From assembly GCF_003885045.1 (NCBI RefSeq), contig NZ_RHJS01000001.1:62001-126000 (forward strand): DNA of 64,000 bases. Reading direction: 5' to 3'. This DNA comes from Schaedlerella arabinosiphila. GTDB taxonomy: Bacteria > Bacillota > Clostridia > Lachnospirales > Lachnospiraceae. The translations under genes were made by a program, and so were the position numbers. Positions 35,819 to 44,451 of the stretch are shown in pieces; position 1 is the first letter of the stretch; every line of letters begins with the position of its first letter. The notes below the pieces were generated by a model. The model ran no database searches and had not been told where the DNA came from. It saw only the letters and a list, made by a program, of their open reading frames with translations.

Positions 35819-38580
35819 GGACGGAGGAACTCACCGTATTGCTCCAATGCCCGAAAAAGTATGAATTGAAGCAGGTGATTCTGGACGAAGAGTTCCAGAA
35901 ATATAACGTAAAAAAGCATGCCCTTGGGATGCTGGCAGAGTATCTGGCAGAACGGAAAGAATGGGATGCAATATCCGGGAAAATGGAAGCCTTCCTTCAA
36001 GAGAATCTAAAAGCTTGCTGGTTTGAGCTCCACTGGCAGAAAAAGGAGGCGGTCCGGAACAGCCTGTTCCGGATGAAACGCCTGTACTGCTGGTTCAGAG
36101 CAAATATCAGAGGCACTATATATGCGGGAGCTGACCTGGAAATGGAATTTCAGGAAGAATACGAAGGCTGTCGGATTCGGCGTCTGCAGATAACCGCAGA
36201 CCTGATTGCGGAGGAAAAGGACGGCGCTGTACTGGGTATCCTGCTGTATCCGAAATTCCCTGATTCTTGCCGCCGTTATGCGCAAGCTGCCGGAAAAAAG
36301 ATCTTTTATACGGCAGAAATGCTCTGCCTCATGGGCGGTATGAAAAGGAAATATCCGGACAGGGCGGTTGATATCATGATTGCCGGTCTGGAACCTGAAA
36401 AAGCAGAAGAGAAGACGGGTCCGGTACTTGAGGACAGCCGGACAGATCATATGGTACGGTTTACCGAGTTGGATTTTCCGGATATGGAGAAAGGTGGCAT
36501 TACCGAAGCACTTCGGGGGCTTCTGATGAGAAGGCGGAAAGCCAACTGCAGAAATTGTGTATTTGAAGATATCTGCCGGTATCAGGTGCAGACACCCCTG
36601 GAAGATCCAAAAAGGCATACCCAAAGGGCATCCCATAATGCATGTCCCTGCGGGACGGACGGACTTCGTCCGATAAGGGTTACCGGCGATACACCCGGGG
36701 AACAGCCGGCGGTCAGGCAGCCGGAGGATTCGATGGACTATACCGGAGATCAAAAGCGGTCGATCCGGCACCGGGACGGGCCATTACGCGTATGCGCCGG
36801 CCCTGGCGCCGGGAAAACAGCCGTTCTGACCGCACGTATCCGGGACCTGATCGAAGGCGGACATTCCCCGGAGAGGATACTGGCAGTCACTTTTACAAAG
36901 AACGCGGCAAAAGAAATCCTGGCGAGGGTCACGTCAAGTAAAAAACCAGTAGTCTCGACACTTCATGCACTTGCTTTTGGGATTGTACGGCAGCATGAAT
37001 ATATGGTTGGAAGGCGGAGGCTGGCAACCAGGGTGGACTGTATGCAGATGCTGCTGCAGGTTTTGAACGAGGCGCCGGCCATTCACGGGATATGCTATGA
37101 GAAGCCCGGCCGGAAACACGGGTTTTTAGACAGCCTGCTCAGGGATTTTGATTTTATTGATAAGCAGGGAATCCATCGGTTTGAGGAGGTATATCCGGAT
37201 AAGGATACTGCCGGAATCTTTTGTATAAAGGAAATGTACGGCCAGAAATTCCATTCCTCGGGATATATTTTATACGATGACCAGGTCCGTCTCGGCGCAG
37301 AAATATTAGAATCATCCCAGGTGGTCCGTCAGAAAGTACAGGAGTCCTATGATTACATCATGGTAGATGAAGCCCAGGATCTGGACGAGATGCAGTCCCG
37401 TTTTATCCGGCTTCTGGTAAAAGCGCCTCAAAACAATATTGCGATTTACGGAGATGCGGATCAGTCGATTTATGGGTTCCGCGGGGGCAGCAACCGGTTT
37501 ATGCTTGATTTTCCGGTTCTTTATCCGGAGGCGGCAGATATCCGGCTGGCCGATAATTTTCGGTCTTCCACAGGCATACTGGACGCTGCCAATACTTTGA
37601 TCGGACATAATCATGACCGGGTGCCGTTCCGGATGCAGGCACATCTCCAGGGAAATGCACGTCCTGTCCTGATTCGAGATTTCCGATCCAACCGCATCGG
37701 CGCGTTTATCCACGACTTACTGGATGGGGGATGCCGGCCGGAGCAGATTGCCGTGATCGCCAGAACAAACCGGGAGCTGGAAAGTATGTGCAGTATGCTG
37801 GAAACATATAATTCCGAGCATCCTGAAAAGGATATACTGCAGTATGACCGGCCAAAATATTATCTGTATCAGTCTCCTGCATTCCAGGATATCCTGGATC
37901 TGCTGGCTTTATATCTCGGCATCTATTCAGAGGATAAGATCTGGTATCGCCTGCTTTTGGCATCCGGAATCCATCCGAATAAAAAGGACTGCAGGAATAC
38001 TTTATATGAGGATTATCTGGATCAGGGCGAAATCCTGCCCTTTGATGCGGAGGAGGCAAGCGTGTATTTGTCCGCTGATGGGACATACAGCGCCGTCTTT
38101 CAGGCATTTGCAGGCATTTATCGCGCCAGCAGCCTTTTTTCCATGCCGCCGGACCGGGCAGTTCCCAACGTGACCAAGGCTTTTTGCGGCAACAGTCCGG
38201 ACAGCCGGGAGACTGCGGAAGTTCTGGGTGAAATGATCCGGGAACGGAATATACGGACACCAAAGGAATTATGGCAGTATCTGACTGCGGTGAAAAAATT
38301 CCATGATGAGACCCGCCTGTACGGTTCCGAAGAAGAGAAGGGGCGGATTCATTTATTGACGGCACATGATTCCAAGGGAAAAGAATTTGAAACGGTGCTG
38401 GTGTATGGGGTAGACGCGTTCGAACGCGGAGACCCGCAGGAGGACCGGCGTCTGCTGTATGTAGCCCTTACAAGAGCAAAGGAAAAGCTGTATGTTACGG
38501 AAATATGCAAAGGAAAGAGTATGTTTCTGCGTGAGTTCAGGGAAAAATTGGATGAAATGGGAGGTTTAGATTATGCTTAA
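35815..38580 (+). CDS. UvrD-type helicase with N-terminal Fe-S nuclease-like domain (921 aa)
   Basis: C-terminal two thirds: superfamily 1 helicase with motif I AGPGAGKTAVLTAR (328-341), II DYIMVDEAQDLDEMQ, III IAIYGDADQSIYGFRGGS, IV LADNFRSS, V LLTAHDSKGKEFETVLVYG and VI RRLLYVALTRAKEKLYV. N-terminal ~260 residues resemble a Cas4/AddB-type domain: Cys12 in QCPKKYE and Cys245, 248 and 254 in CRNCVFEDIC would hold a 4Fe-4S cluster. The nuclease core reads ADLIAEEKDGAVLGILLYPK; the E of E-x-K appears to be Leu, so cleavage may be lost. ATG overlaps the preceding stop. Presumed to unwind DNA for this system. Confidence 0.88.
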   Translation: MRTEELTVLLQCPKKYELKQVILDEEFQKYNVKKHALGMLAEYLAERKEWDAISGKMEAFLQENLKACWFELHWQKKEAVRNSLFRMKRLYCWFRANIRGTIYAGADLEMEFQEEYEGCRIRRLQITADLIAEEKDGAVLGILLYPKFPDSCRRYAQAAGKKIFYTAEMLCLMGGMKRKYPDRAVDIMIAGLEPEKAEEKTGPVLEDSRTDHMVRFTELDFPDMEKGGITEALRGLLMRRRKANCRNCVFEDICRYQVQTPLEDPKRHTQRASHNACPCGTDGLRPIRVTGDTPGEQPAVRQPEDSMDYTGDQKRSIRHRDGPLRVCAGPGAGKTAVLTARIRDLIEGGHSPERILAVTFTKNAAKEILARVTSSKKPVVSTLHALAFGIVRQHEYMVGRRRLATRVDCMQMLLQVLNEAPAIHGICYEKPGRKHGFLDSLLRDFDFIDKQGIHRFEEVYPDKDTAGIFCIKEMYGQKFHSSGYILYDDQVRLGAEILESSQVVRQKVQESYDYIMVDEAQDLDEMQSRFIRLLVKAPQNNIAIYGDADQSIYGFRGGSNRFMLDFPVLYPEAADIRLADNFRSSTGILDAANTLIGHNHDRVPFRMQAHLQGNARPVLIRDFRSNRIGAFIHDLLDGGCRPEQIAVIARTNRELESMCSMLETYNSEHPEKDILQYDRPKYYLYQSPAFQDILDLLALYLGIYSEDKIWYRLLLASGIHPNKKDCRNTLYEDYLDQGEILPFDAEEASVYLSADGTYSAVFQAFAGIYRASSLFSMPPDRAVPNVTKAFCGNSPDSRETAEVLGEMIRERNIRTPKELWQYLTAVKKFHDETRLYGSEEEKGRIHLLTAHDSKGKEFETVLVYGVDAFERGDPQEDRRLLYVALTRAKEKLYVTEICKGKSMFLREFREKLDEMGGLDYA

Positions 38581-38670
38581 GAGCTTTGCCCTGATAAGTT
38601 CTGGATTTTTTTGATACAGATTAAGTATGTTTCTGAAGTTTATTTCAGAAAATAAAAATGAAACGCCTTT

Positions 38671-38714
38671 AAAGCAGGAATTCTCCTTATAAAAAAGGGA
38701 TTCCTGCTTTTTGT
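38671..38714 (+). terminator. Rho-independent terminator after the helicase
   Basis: AAAGCAGGAAT (38671-38681) pairs with ATTCCTGCTTT (38700-38710), followed by TTGTCTTATT. It lies only 30 bases before the next start codon, so it may act as an attenuator for the two downstream genes. Confidence 0.8.
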
Positions 38715-38740
38715 CTTATTATTAGCAAGGAGAATATGAT

Positions 38741-39625
38741 ATGCCGAAATATCTGATCTATGGAGAGGAACCGTATCTGATCGACAAATTCCGGGAGGAG
38801 CTTACTAAAAAAGTTGAAACTCCGGAATTTAATTTACTGGATACGAATGAATTTGGAGAAACAGAGAAAGCATTTTTATGCCAATACCCTTTATTAGGAG
38901 ATAAAAAGATCATGATCTTCCGGGCCGGAAAGCTGACCGAATGTACGGAGCTGATCGAATTTATCGCTGTACAGGGGAAAAGGGCAGAAGTCTATATTTT
39001 CTGTGATGAAGCAGACCGAAGGACCAAGATTTTTAAATCTTTTAAAAAAGAGGAAATGAAGGTATATAACAAACTGCCACAGGAGACGCTTGAAAAGACG
39101 ATCACGCAGTACATAAAAAAAGCCGGATGCGAAATTACATCAGAAGCATACCGGCTTTTTCTGCAATTGGTGAATTACGATTCGGAGGATACAAACCTGT
39201 ATGACGTACTCCATTCTTTGAAACGTGTCTGTGCGGTAAAAAAGATTACAAAAGATGTGGTGGAAAGCATGGTCATGGATCGTGAAAAGGAAGATATATT
39301 TTCTCTGATCCGCCTGATCATGAACAGACAATACGGAGATGTATTCCGCCAGGCTGACCTGCTGCTGAGAAGCCAGCCGAACAATGTGGTCGGAATTTTA
39401 TCGCTGCTTCTCCGCAGCTACCGTATTGCCTATAAAATGCAGCGTTGTAATTGCTCTATGCAGGAATTAGGAATCAATTACAGAACCTTTGTCCCAAGAC
39501 TTTCTGCAGAACAATGCAGCCAGGCCATGGATATTTTAGACGGAGCTGTCAATAAGGTTAAACGCGGCTTTTATAAGCCGGAAATTGCACTAAAGACTGT
39601 ACTGGCAAAGCTGTGTGAACTATAA
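38741..39625 (+). CDS. DNA polymerase III delta subunit-like protein (HolA-like), 294 aa
   Basis: HolA opens the sliding clamp in the clamp loader. Seen: YLIYGEEPYLIDKFREEL at the N-terminus (the HolA start pattern), LGDKKIMIFRAGKL, LPQETLEKTITQYIKKAGCE, then IFSLIRLIMNRQYGDVFRQA and ILSLLLRSYRIAYKMQ, the conserved helical collar. It is about 40 residues shorter than housekeeping HolA. RBS AAGGAG. Next to a UvrD helicase and an Ubl cassette it is more likely an accessory paralogue than the housekeeping copy; the usual neighbours (rpsT, comEC) are absent. Confidence 0.85.
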   Translation: MPKYLIYGEEPYLIDKFREELTKKVETPEFNLLDTNEFGETEKAFLCQYPLLGDKKIMIFRAGKLTECTELIEFIAVQGKRAEVYIFCDEADRRTKIFKSFKKEEMKVYNKLPQETLEKTITQYIKKAGCEITSEAYRLFLQLVNYDSEDTNLYDVLHSLKRVCAVKKITKDVVESMVMDREKEDIFSLIRLIMNRQYGDVFRQADLLLRSQPNNVVGILSLLLRSYRIAYKMQRCNCSMQELGINYRTFVPRLSAEQCSQAMDILDGAVNKVKRGFYKPEIALKTVLAKLCEL

Positions 39626-39649
39626 AAGGGTAAGGAGCTGATTCAATCT

Positions 39650-40426
39650 ATGAAATATGCAGTATGCTTTAGCGGCGGCCACAGTTCTGCCTTGGCCGCT
39701 GTAGAAACAGTCTGGCGTTTTGGCAGGGAACATGTGATCTTGCTGAATCATAACATCAGCTCGAAAGTGGAATCTCCAAAAATCAAAATATTTAAGCAGG
39801 AGGTTGCAGCATCTCTATATCTGCCTGTAACTTATGCAAACTGCGAAGATTTTGAGCAGATGTCCCCGCTTGCTTTGAGCCTGAAATACAAAATGTTCAA
39901 ATTCCGTACCGGACGTGAGATCTGCACTTATTTTTTAAAAACCCGGCCGTTTTACCAATGGCTGGAAGAAAATTATCCAATCTGCAGAGAAGGCATGTCA
40001 AAGGAGATTACGTTGATCTACGGCTTCGATTCCTCGGAATGCAGCCGAATCAAAAGGCGCCGAAGGCTTTTACAGAAGATCGGATATCAGAGCATGTTCC
40101 CATTGGCAGAATGGAGCCGTACAATACATGATATTGAGGAAATCGGCATCCAAAGGCCGGCTATTTACGCAGAATCCAAGCATGCCAATTGTATTGGATG
40201 CCTGAAGGCAGGGCGGCAGCACTGGTATAAAGTATATTGCTGCCATCGTGAAATCTTCGAGGAAGCGAAAATGGCGGAAAATAAGATTGGGTTCAGTATT
40301 ATCAAAGGAGCTTATCTGCAAGAATTGGAACCATCATTCGAACAGATGCAAAAAGCAGGGATACCGGCCACTGAAAATATGGAAATGTACTGGTTTTGGA
40401 AATATGCGCGGGGATGTGCGGATTAA
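39650..40426 (+). CDS. PP-loop ATPase, second PAPS-reductase-like protein (258 aa)
   Basis: CFSGGHSSALAAVE (residues 6-19) is a PP-loop. NHNISSKVESPKIKIFKQEV follows, and CIGCLKAGRQHWYKVYCCH carries a Cys cluster near residue ~185. It is distinct from the one at 29848 (different spacing, shorter). Likely ATP-dependent adenylation and perhaps sulfur transfer or nucleoside modification. It follows HolA-like by 24 bases; RBS AAGGAGCTG upstream of ATG 39650. End of the same-strand cassette. Confidence 0.8.
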   Translation: MKYAVCFSGGHSSALAAVETVWRFGREHVILLNHNISSKVESPKIKIFKQEVAASLYLPVTYANCEDFEQMSPLALSLKYKMFKFRTGREICTYFLKTRPFYQWLEENYPICREGMSKEITLIYGFDSSECSRIKRRRRLLQKIGYQSMFPLAEWSRTIHDIEEIGIQRPAIYAESKHANCIGCLKAGRQHWYKVYCCHREIFEEAKMAENKIGFSIIKGAYLQELEPSFEQMQKAGIPATENMEMYWFWKYARGCAD

Positions 40427-40457
40427 AAGAGATTAAAAGAGATGGAAAAGGTTATTG

Positions 40458-40486
40458 TTGGAAATCACGGGTTAATCTGCTATAAT
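40458..40486 (+). promoter_or_regulatory. Promoter before the DUF4143 ATPase
   Basis: TTGGAA (40458-40463) and TATAAT (40481-40486) with 17 bases between. It supports the start at 40526 and shows that the ATPase is a separate unit from the cassette. Confidence 0.65.
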
Positions 40487-40525
40487 TCATTTAGACAGAG
40501 TGATTGTATCGCAAGGAGTGTGATT

Positions 40526-41884
40526 ATGGACAATTATTTGAAACGGCAGGCATACGACCGCCTTCTTACATGGAAAAATCATTCGGATCATTCCACACTG
40601 GAGGTGTCCGGCGCCCGTCAGGTAGGAAAGACATATATTGTTAATAAATTTGCAGATGAGCAGTATAAGCAGAAAATATATGTCAATCTTCTTGAATTTT
40701 CAGGAGAAATTTTTATTGAGCATTACAATGATCTGCGAGAAGAGATGAAAAAAGGATTGTCATGTGAAAACCCTGTTTATGAGCTTATCAAAAGATACCG
40801 GCCTGATTTTGTAGATTCTGAGGATACAGTTATCATAATTGATGAAATCCAGGAATCAGCGGCTGTTTATAACCGTATTCGCGAATTTACCCGTTTGCTG
40901 AAGAGTGATTTTATCATTACTGGAAGTTATCTTGGAAGAATCCTGAATAAAGAATTCAAATATTCTGCCGGCGATCTGGACTCCATTGAAATCCAGACAC
41001 TGAATTTCGAAGAGTTCCTTATAGCAATGGGGAAGCATTCTCTATATGAAGGTGTTGATCTTTATGGGAACAGTGAAGGGGCCATCTATGAAGAACTAAA
41101 CGGCCTGTATAAGATATATACGTCCATCGGCGGATATCCGGCAGTCGTATTGCAGTATTTAAAGAGTAAATCTATAGATGATTGCCGGGAAGTATTACTG
41201 AAAATCCTGAAACTTTTTGTTAATGAAAGCAAACGTTACTTTCAGGATATTCTTGATGAAGAAGTGTATGACAATATGTTTTCCTGTATCGCCCGGATTC
41301 TTGTAAAAGAGAAAAAGGGATTTGAAAAGGACAGTTTCCGTGAGGAACTTCAAAATATTGTGGTAAAAAATTATTCCGGAAATATTACAAAAGCGTCTGT
41401 CAATCGTGCAATAGACTGGTTAAGCGGCGCTGGGATCATTGATTTTGCAGGGAAGCTTCCGGAGTGTAATATTTTGGATTTTAAGGCAAAATCCCGTTGT
41501 TACTTTATGGATGTCGGGCTTACAACCTATTTCCTGATGCATATCGGCTGCTCTGAAGCTGATATAGCAGGAATCGTAAATGAGAATTTCGTATATCTGG
41601 ATTTGAGACGCAGGATTGGCCATCCAAGTGAGATTGCATTGGAAACACCTGCATTTGCAACACTGGGCAATGGTGAGATAGATTTTTATGTCAAGACCAT
41701 TAAGGAACATAAGAGTTATGCGATTGAAGTTAAAGCGGGAAAAAAGAACAGCAAAACGATACAGACAGTATTAGAACGCAACAAAGCTGATTTCATTTTA
41801 TTTGCCAAAGGCAATACCCATGGGGGAATTGCAGATAATGTATATACCATTCCAATTTATGGAATCGGAAGATTTAAGTTTTAG
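40526..41884 (+). CDS. AAA ATPase with DUF4143, 452 aa
   Basis: N-terminal P-loop EVSGARQVGKTYIVNKF, Walker B VIIIDEIQES, then ITGSYLGRI. The C-terminal DUF4143 part has CYFMDVGLTTYFL and a PD-(D/E)XK-like end FYVKTIKEHKSYAIEVKAGK. ATG 40526 follows AAGGAGTGTGATT. Such ATPases are common in mobile and defence regions; their substrate is unknown. A distant paralogue lies at 44452-45726. The reading frame is open upstream, but that ATG overlaps the promoter. Confidence 0.88.
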   Translation: MDNYLKRQAYDRLLTWKNHSDHSTLEVSGARQVGKTYIVNKFADEQYKQKIYVNLLEFSGEIFIEHYNDLREEMKKGLSCENPVYELIKRYRPDFVDSEDTVIIIDEIQESAAVYNRIREFTRLLKSDFIITGSYLGRILNKEFKYSAGDLDSIEIQTLNFEEFLIAMGKHSLYEGVDLYGNSEGAIYEELNGLYKIYTSIGGYPAVVLQYLKSKSIDDCREVLLKILKLFVNESKRYFQDILDEEVYDNMFSCIARILVKEKKGFEKDSFREELQNIVVKNYSGNITKASVNRAIDWLSGAGIIDFAGKLPECNILDFKAKSRCYFMDVGLTTYFLMHIGCSEADIAGIVNENFVYLDLRRRIGHPSEIALETPAFATLGNGEIDFYVKTIKEHKSYAIEVKAGKKNSKTIQTVLERNKADFILFAKGNTHGGIADNVYTIPIYGIGRFKF

Positions 41885-42076
41885 CGTAATAGGGCAATGA
41901 ACAGAGGATCTCTTAAGGGGATTCTCTGTTTTACTCAGGAACAATATTTTTCAATGAAATACGGTAGAGACGGCTGCTCAATGAAGCAGCTATTTTTGTT
42001 TAAAATTTTGATTGGAGATACATACGTGAGCAGGAATTTCTCCAAAAAATATTTTTTTACAGGAGGAGGCATTTAT

Positions 42077-42787
42077 ATGAGAGTGAAAACAGAAAATATG
42101 ATTCAAAAAAGCGATGGAACCAAGATTTATGAACCGCGAACGATCCAGGAAGTGTTTAATGACATAAAGAAAATATTGATAGAGGAAGGGTTATGTCCGG
42201 ATGAATATTTTTCCCTGAGTTATCCAATGCGTTATGTCGATGAAGCATTTCCTGAAATTTCCGGTTTGCACTGTAATGCACAATGGGGTGGAAGTGAAGG
42301 GATTTATTTGGATATTGCTATGGATGTCTTTATTTCAGAGGAAAAGATATATAAGCAAATATCATTCATTACAGGAAAAACTTTATGTGAGTCCGAAGAG
42401 GCTTTTGACCGCATGCAGTATATTGGCGGTTATGTCTATCGTCTGCTTATGGGTGATGGAAATGTTCATGCAAGATATATTCTTTCATCTACTCCCAAAC
42501 AAAATAAAGATACATTAGACAGAAAACTCAACTATGAACTCAAAAATCTTATGAAGAAAAATTTATATAGTCAAAAAGAGGATTCTGTAATTGATCCAGA
42601 GGAACTGGCACTCAAAGCTACAATCTTAAAAGTGGTGACAGCCAAGCCTTTGACGGAAGATAAGCTTAAGCAATTATTGGAAGCAGATAATGCATTAGAT
42701 ACACTCTATAACTTATGCAGGCCTGTTATGCCGGCAACCTTGTATGAGGTGGAAGATATAATTTCATCTGCCCGGACACTGCATTAG
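42077..42787 (+). CDS. Unknown protein (236 aa)
   Basis: ATG 42077 has GGAGGAGG 7 bases upstream; the longer frame starting at 41897 lacks one. Sequence MRVKTENMIQKSDGTKIYEP, then GLHCNAQWGGSEGIYLDIAM and ISFITGKTLCESEEAFDRMQ. Soluble mixed fold, not recognised. It stands alone between the ATPase and the recombinase. Confidence 0.7.
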   Translation: MRVKTENMIQKSDGTKIYEPRTIQEVFNDIKKILIEEGLCPDEYFSLSYPMRYVDEAFPEISGLHCNAQWGGSEGIYLDIAMDVFISEEKIYKQISFITGKTLCESEEAFDRMQYIGGYVYRLLMGDGNVHARYILSSTPKQNKDTLDRKLNYELKNLMKKNLYSQKEDSVIDPEELALKATILKVVTAKPLTEDKLKQLLEADNALDTLYNLCRPVMPATLYEVEDIISSARTLH

Positions 42788-42977
42788 TAGTTATTATAGT
42801 AAATGGAAAGGGTCTGTATATTCTGTTTACATACCGACCCTTTTTTAGTCCGGCTGATTTTTGCCATTTGATTTCGTTCAGTATATCAATCAACAAAAAG
42901 AACCTGGAAGGTGCAAACTGGTGTTTTTACAAATACAGAATCATTTCCACAAATTAGTTGGAATATTTTTTGAGATA

Positions 42978-43006
42978 TTGACAATTTGTATTTTGCGGAG
43001 TAGAAT
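42978..43006 (+). promoter_or_regulatory. Consensus promoter before the tyrosine recombinase
   Basis: TTGACA (42978-42983), 17 bases, TAGAAT (43001-43006). The inverted repeat at 43015-43058 follows immediately, at the expected transcript start, so it could be an operator or an RNA hairpin. Confidence 0.8.
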
Positions 43007-43014
43007 AATAGCAA

Positions 43015-43058
43015 TTCATATTATTGCGTGAAATGCAGGTTTTACGCAATAATATGAA
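43015..43058. repeat. 15-bp perfect inverted repeat at the recombinase leader
   Basis: TTCATATTATTGCGT (43015-43029) and ACGCAATAATATGAA (43044-43058) with a 14-base loop. Arms of this length are typical for a dimeric repressor or a recombinase binding site. Confidence 0.8.
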
Positions 43059-43083
43059 TGAAATAAAAGTAAGGATGATTTTT

Positions 43084-44184
43084 ATGAGTGAATATACGGA
43101 AACCGTAAAAAAACAAAACATATTGGCTCTGCGGGCTTTGTTAAAAGAAATGCCGCCGTTTTGTACAGATTATTTTAGGGGCATCGCTTCATCCACATTG
43201 CCGCGGACACAGACCGGTTACTGCAGGGACATTTATACCTTTTTACAGTTTATTATTATGAGCAATCCGCTTTATAAGGATTATCAGATTAAGGAACTAC
43301 CCTTAAAGGTTCTTGAAGAAATGACCCCGGCCGATATGGATGAATATCTGGAACATCTTAATTATTATGTTTTTGAAGGTACGGAATACCGAAACGGCGA
43401 ATCTGCAAAAGCCAGGAAATTATCTGCCCTCAGTAATATGTACAGCTTCTTTAATAAGCGCCAGGCCGTATCAAATAACCCGCTGACTGCGGTTGATCGT
43501 CCCAAGGTTCATGATAAAGTCATTATTACTTTGGATCAGGAACAGATTTTTGATCTGATGGATGCGGTCGAGAGTCCGACCAATATGACGGACCGCCAGA
43601 AAAAATTTCATAACCTCACGATGGCCCGTGACCGTGCCATTTTAACATCATTTTTGGGAACTGGAATGCGTGTATCAGAATTGGCAGGATTGGATATTAC
43701 TGATGTAGATTTTAATAACCAGACGTTCCGGGTGATCCGGAAAGGTGGAAATGAAGCATACATATATTTTGGAGATGACATACGGGACGCACTCTGCTAC
43801 TATTTGGGAATCCTGGAAAATCAGGAGGAGCCAAATGACGAAATAAAGCCATTATCCCCCAGAGAATCCCTGTTGAAAGGCAATGATGAAGAGAAAGCGC
43901 TGTTTGTTTCTCTTAGGGGAAACCGTATGGCGGTCCGCAGTATAGAGGTAATGGTGAAAAAATACTGTACAATGATAAATACGAATAAGAAAATTACTCC
44001 TCATAAGCTTCGGAGCACATATGGGACTGCTTTATATAAAGAAACTGGGGATATTTATCTTGTGGCGGATGTTCTTGGGCACAAAGATGTAAATACTACT
44101 AAAAAGCATTATGCCGAGATGAGTAATGATAATCGGAAACGGGCGGCGAATATCGTTTCTATAAAAAAAGGCAGTCAAAAATGA
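43084..44184 (+). CDS. Tyrosine recombinase, XerC/XerD-like (366 aa)
   Basis: Core-binding domain residues ~20-130; catalytic domain with all expected residues: Arg in GTGMRVSELAGLDI, Lys in FRVIRKGGNE, H-x-L-R in ITPHKLRSTYGTA, LGHKDVNTTKKHY with His and the nucleophile Tyr. Appears active. I chose ATG 43084 (AAGGA upstream). Its promoter and leader hairpin are close by. It could integrate a neighbouring element or resolve dimers; no attachment site was identified. Contrast with the residue-poor homologue at 27951. Confidence 0.9.
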   Translation: MSEYTETVKKQNILALRALLKEMPPFCTDYFRGIASSTLPRTQTGYCRDIYTFLQFIIMSNPLYKDYQIKELPLKVLEEMTPADMDEYLEHLNYYVFEGTEYRNGESAKARKLSALSNMYSFFNKRQAVSNNPLTAVDRPKVHDKVIITLDQEQIFDLMDAVESPTNMTDRQKKFHNLTMARDRAILTSFLGTGMRVSELAGLDITDVDFNNQTFRVIRKGGNEAYIYFGDDIRDALCYYLGILENQEEPNDEIKPLSPRESLLKGNDEEKALFVSLRGNRMAVRSIEVMVKKYCTMINTNKKITPHKLRSTYGTALYKETGDIYLVADVLGHKDVNTTKKHYAEMSNDNRKRAANIVSIKKGSQK

Positions 44185-44451
44185 AAAAGTAATTTTTTAG
44201 GCTTCCTATCGCATATCCGAGTCATAAGGCTGTAGTCATAAACTGATGACTGTATCAGACCTCCCGATGAAAAGTCGTCTGACGGCGAGGTCTGATATTC
44301 TAAATACGCCCAAAATCCTCCACCATCCATTCGGAAAAACTGAATATCATTGGGTTTTTAAAGATTTCTACAAATATTACAGGAAATTGGCAGATGCATC
44401 TCCTTTCAGCAGAAAATCCTATGCTATATATTCAATGGCTCGAACCACTGA
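44185..44451. other. Intergenic with 10-bp inverted repeat
   Basis: ATCAGACCTC (44254-44263) and GAGGTCTGAT (44287-44296) form a hairpin. It could terminate either convergent gene, though no T-run follows. No gene seen. Confidence 0.5.
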
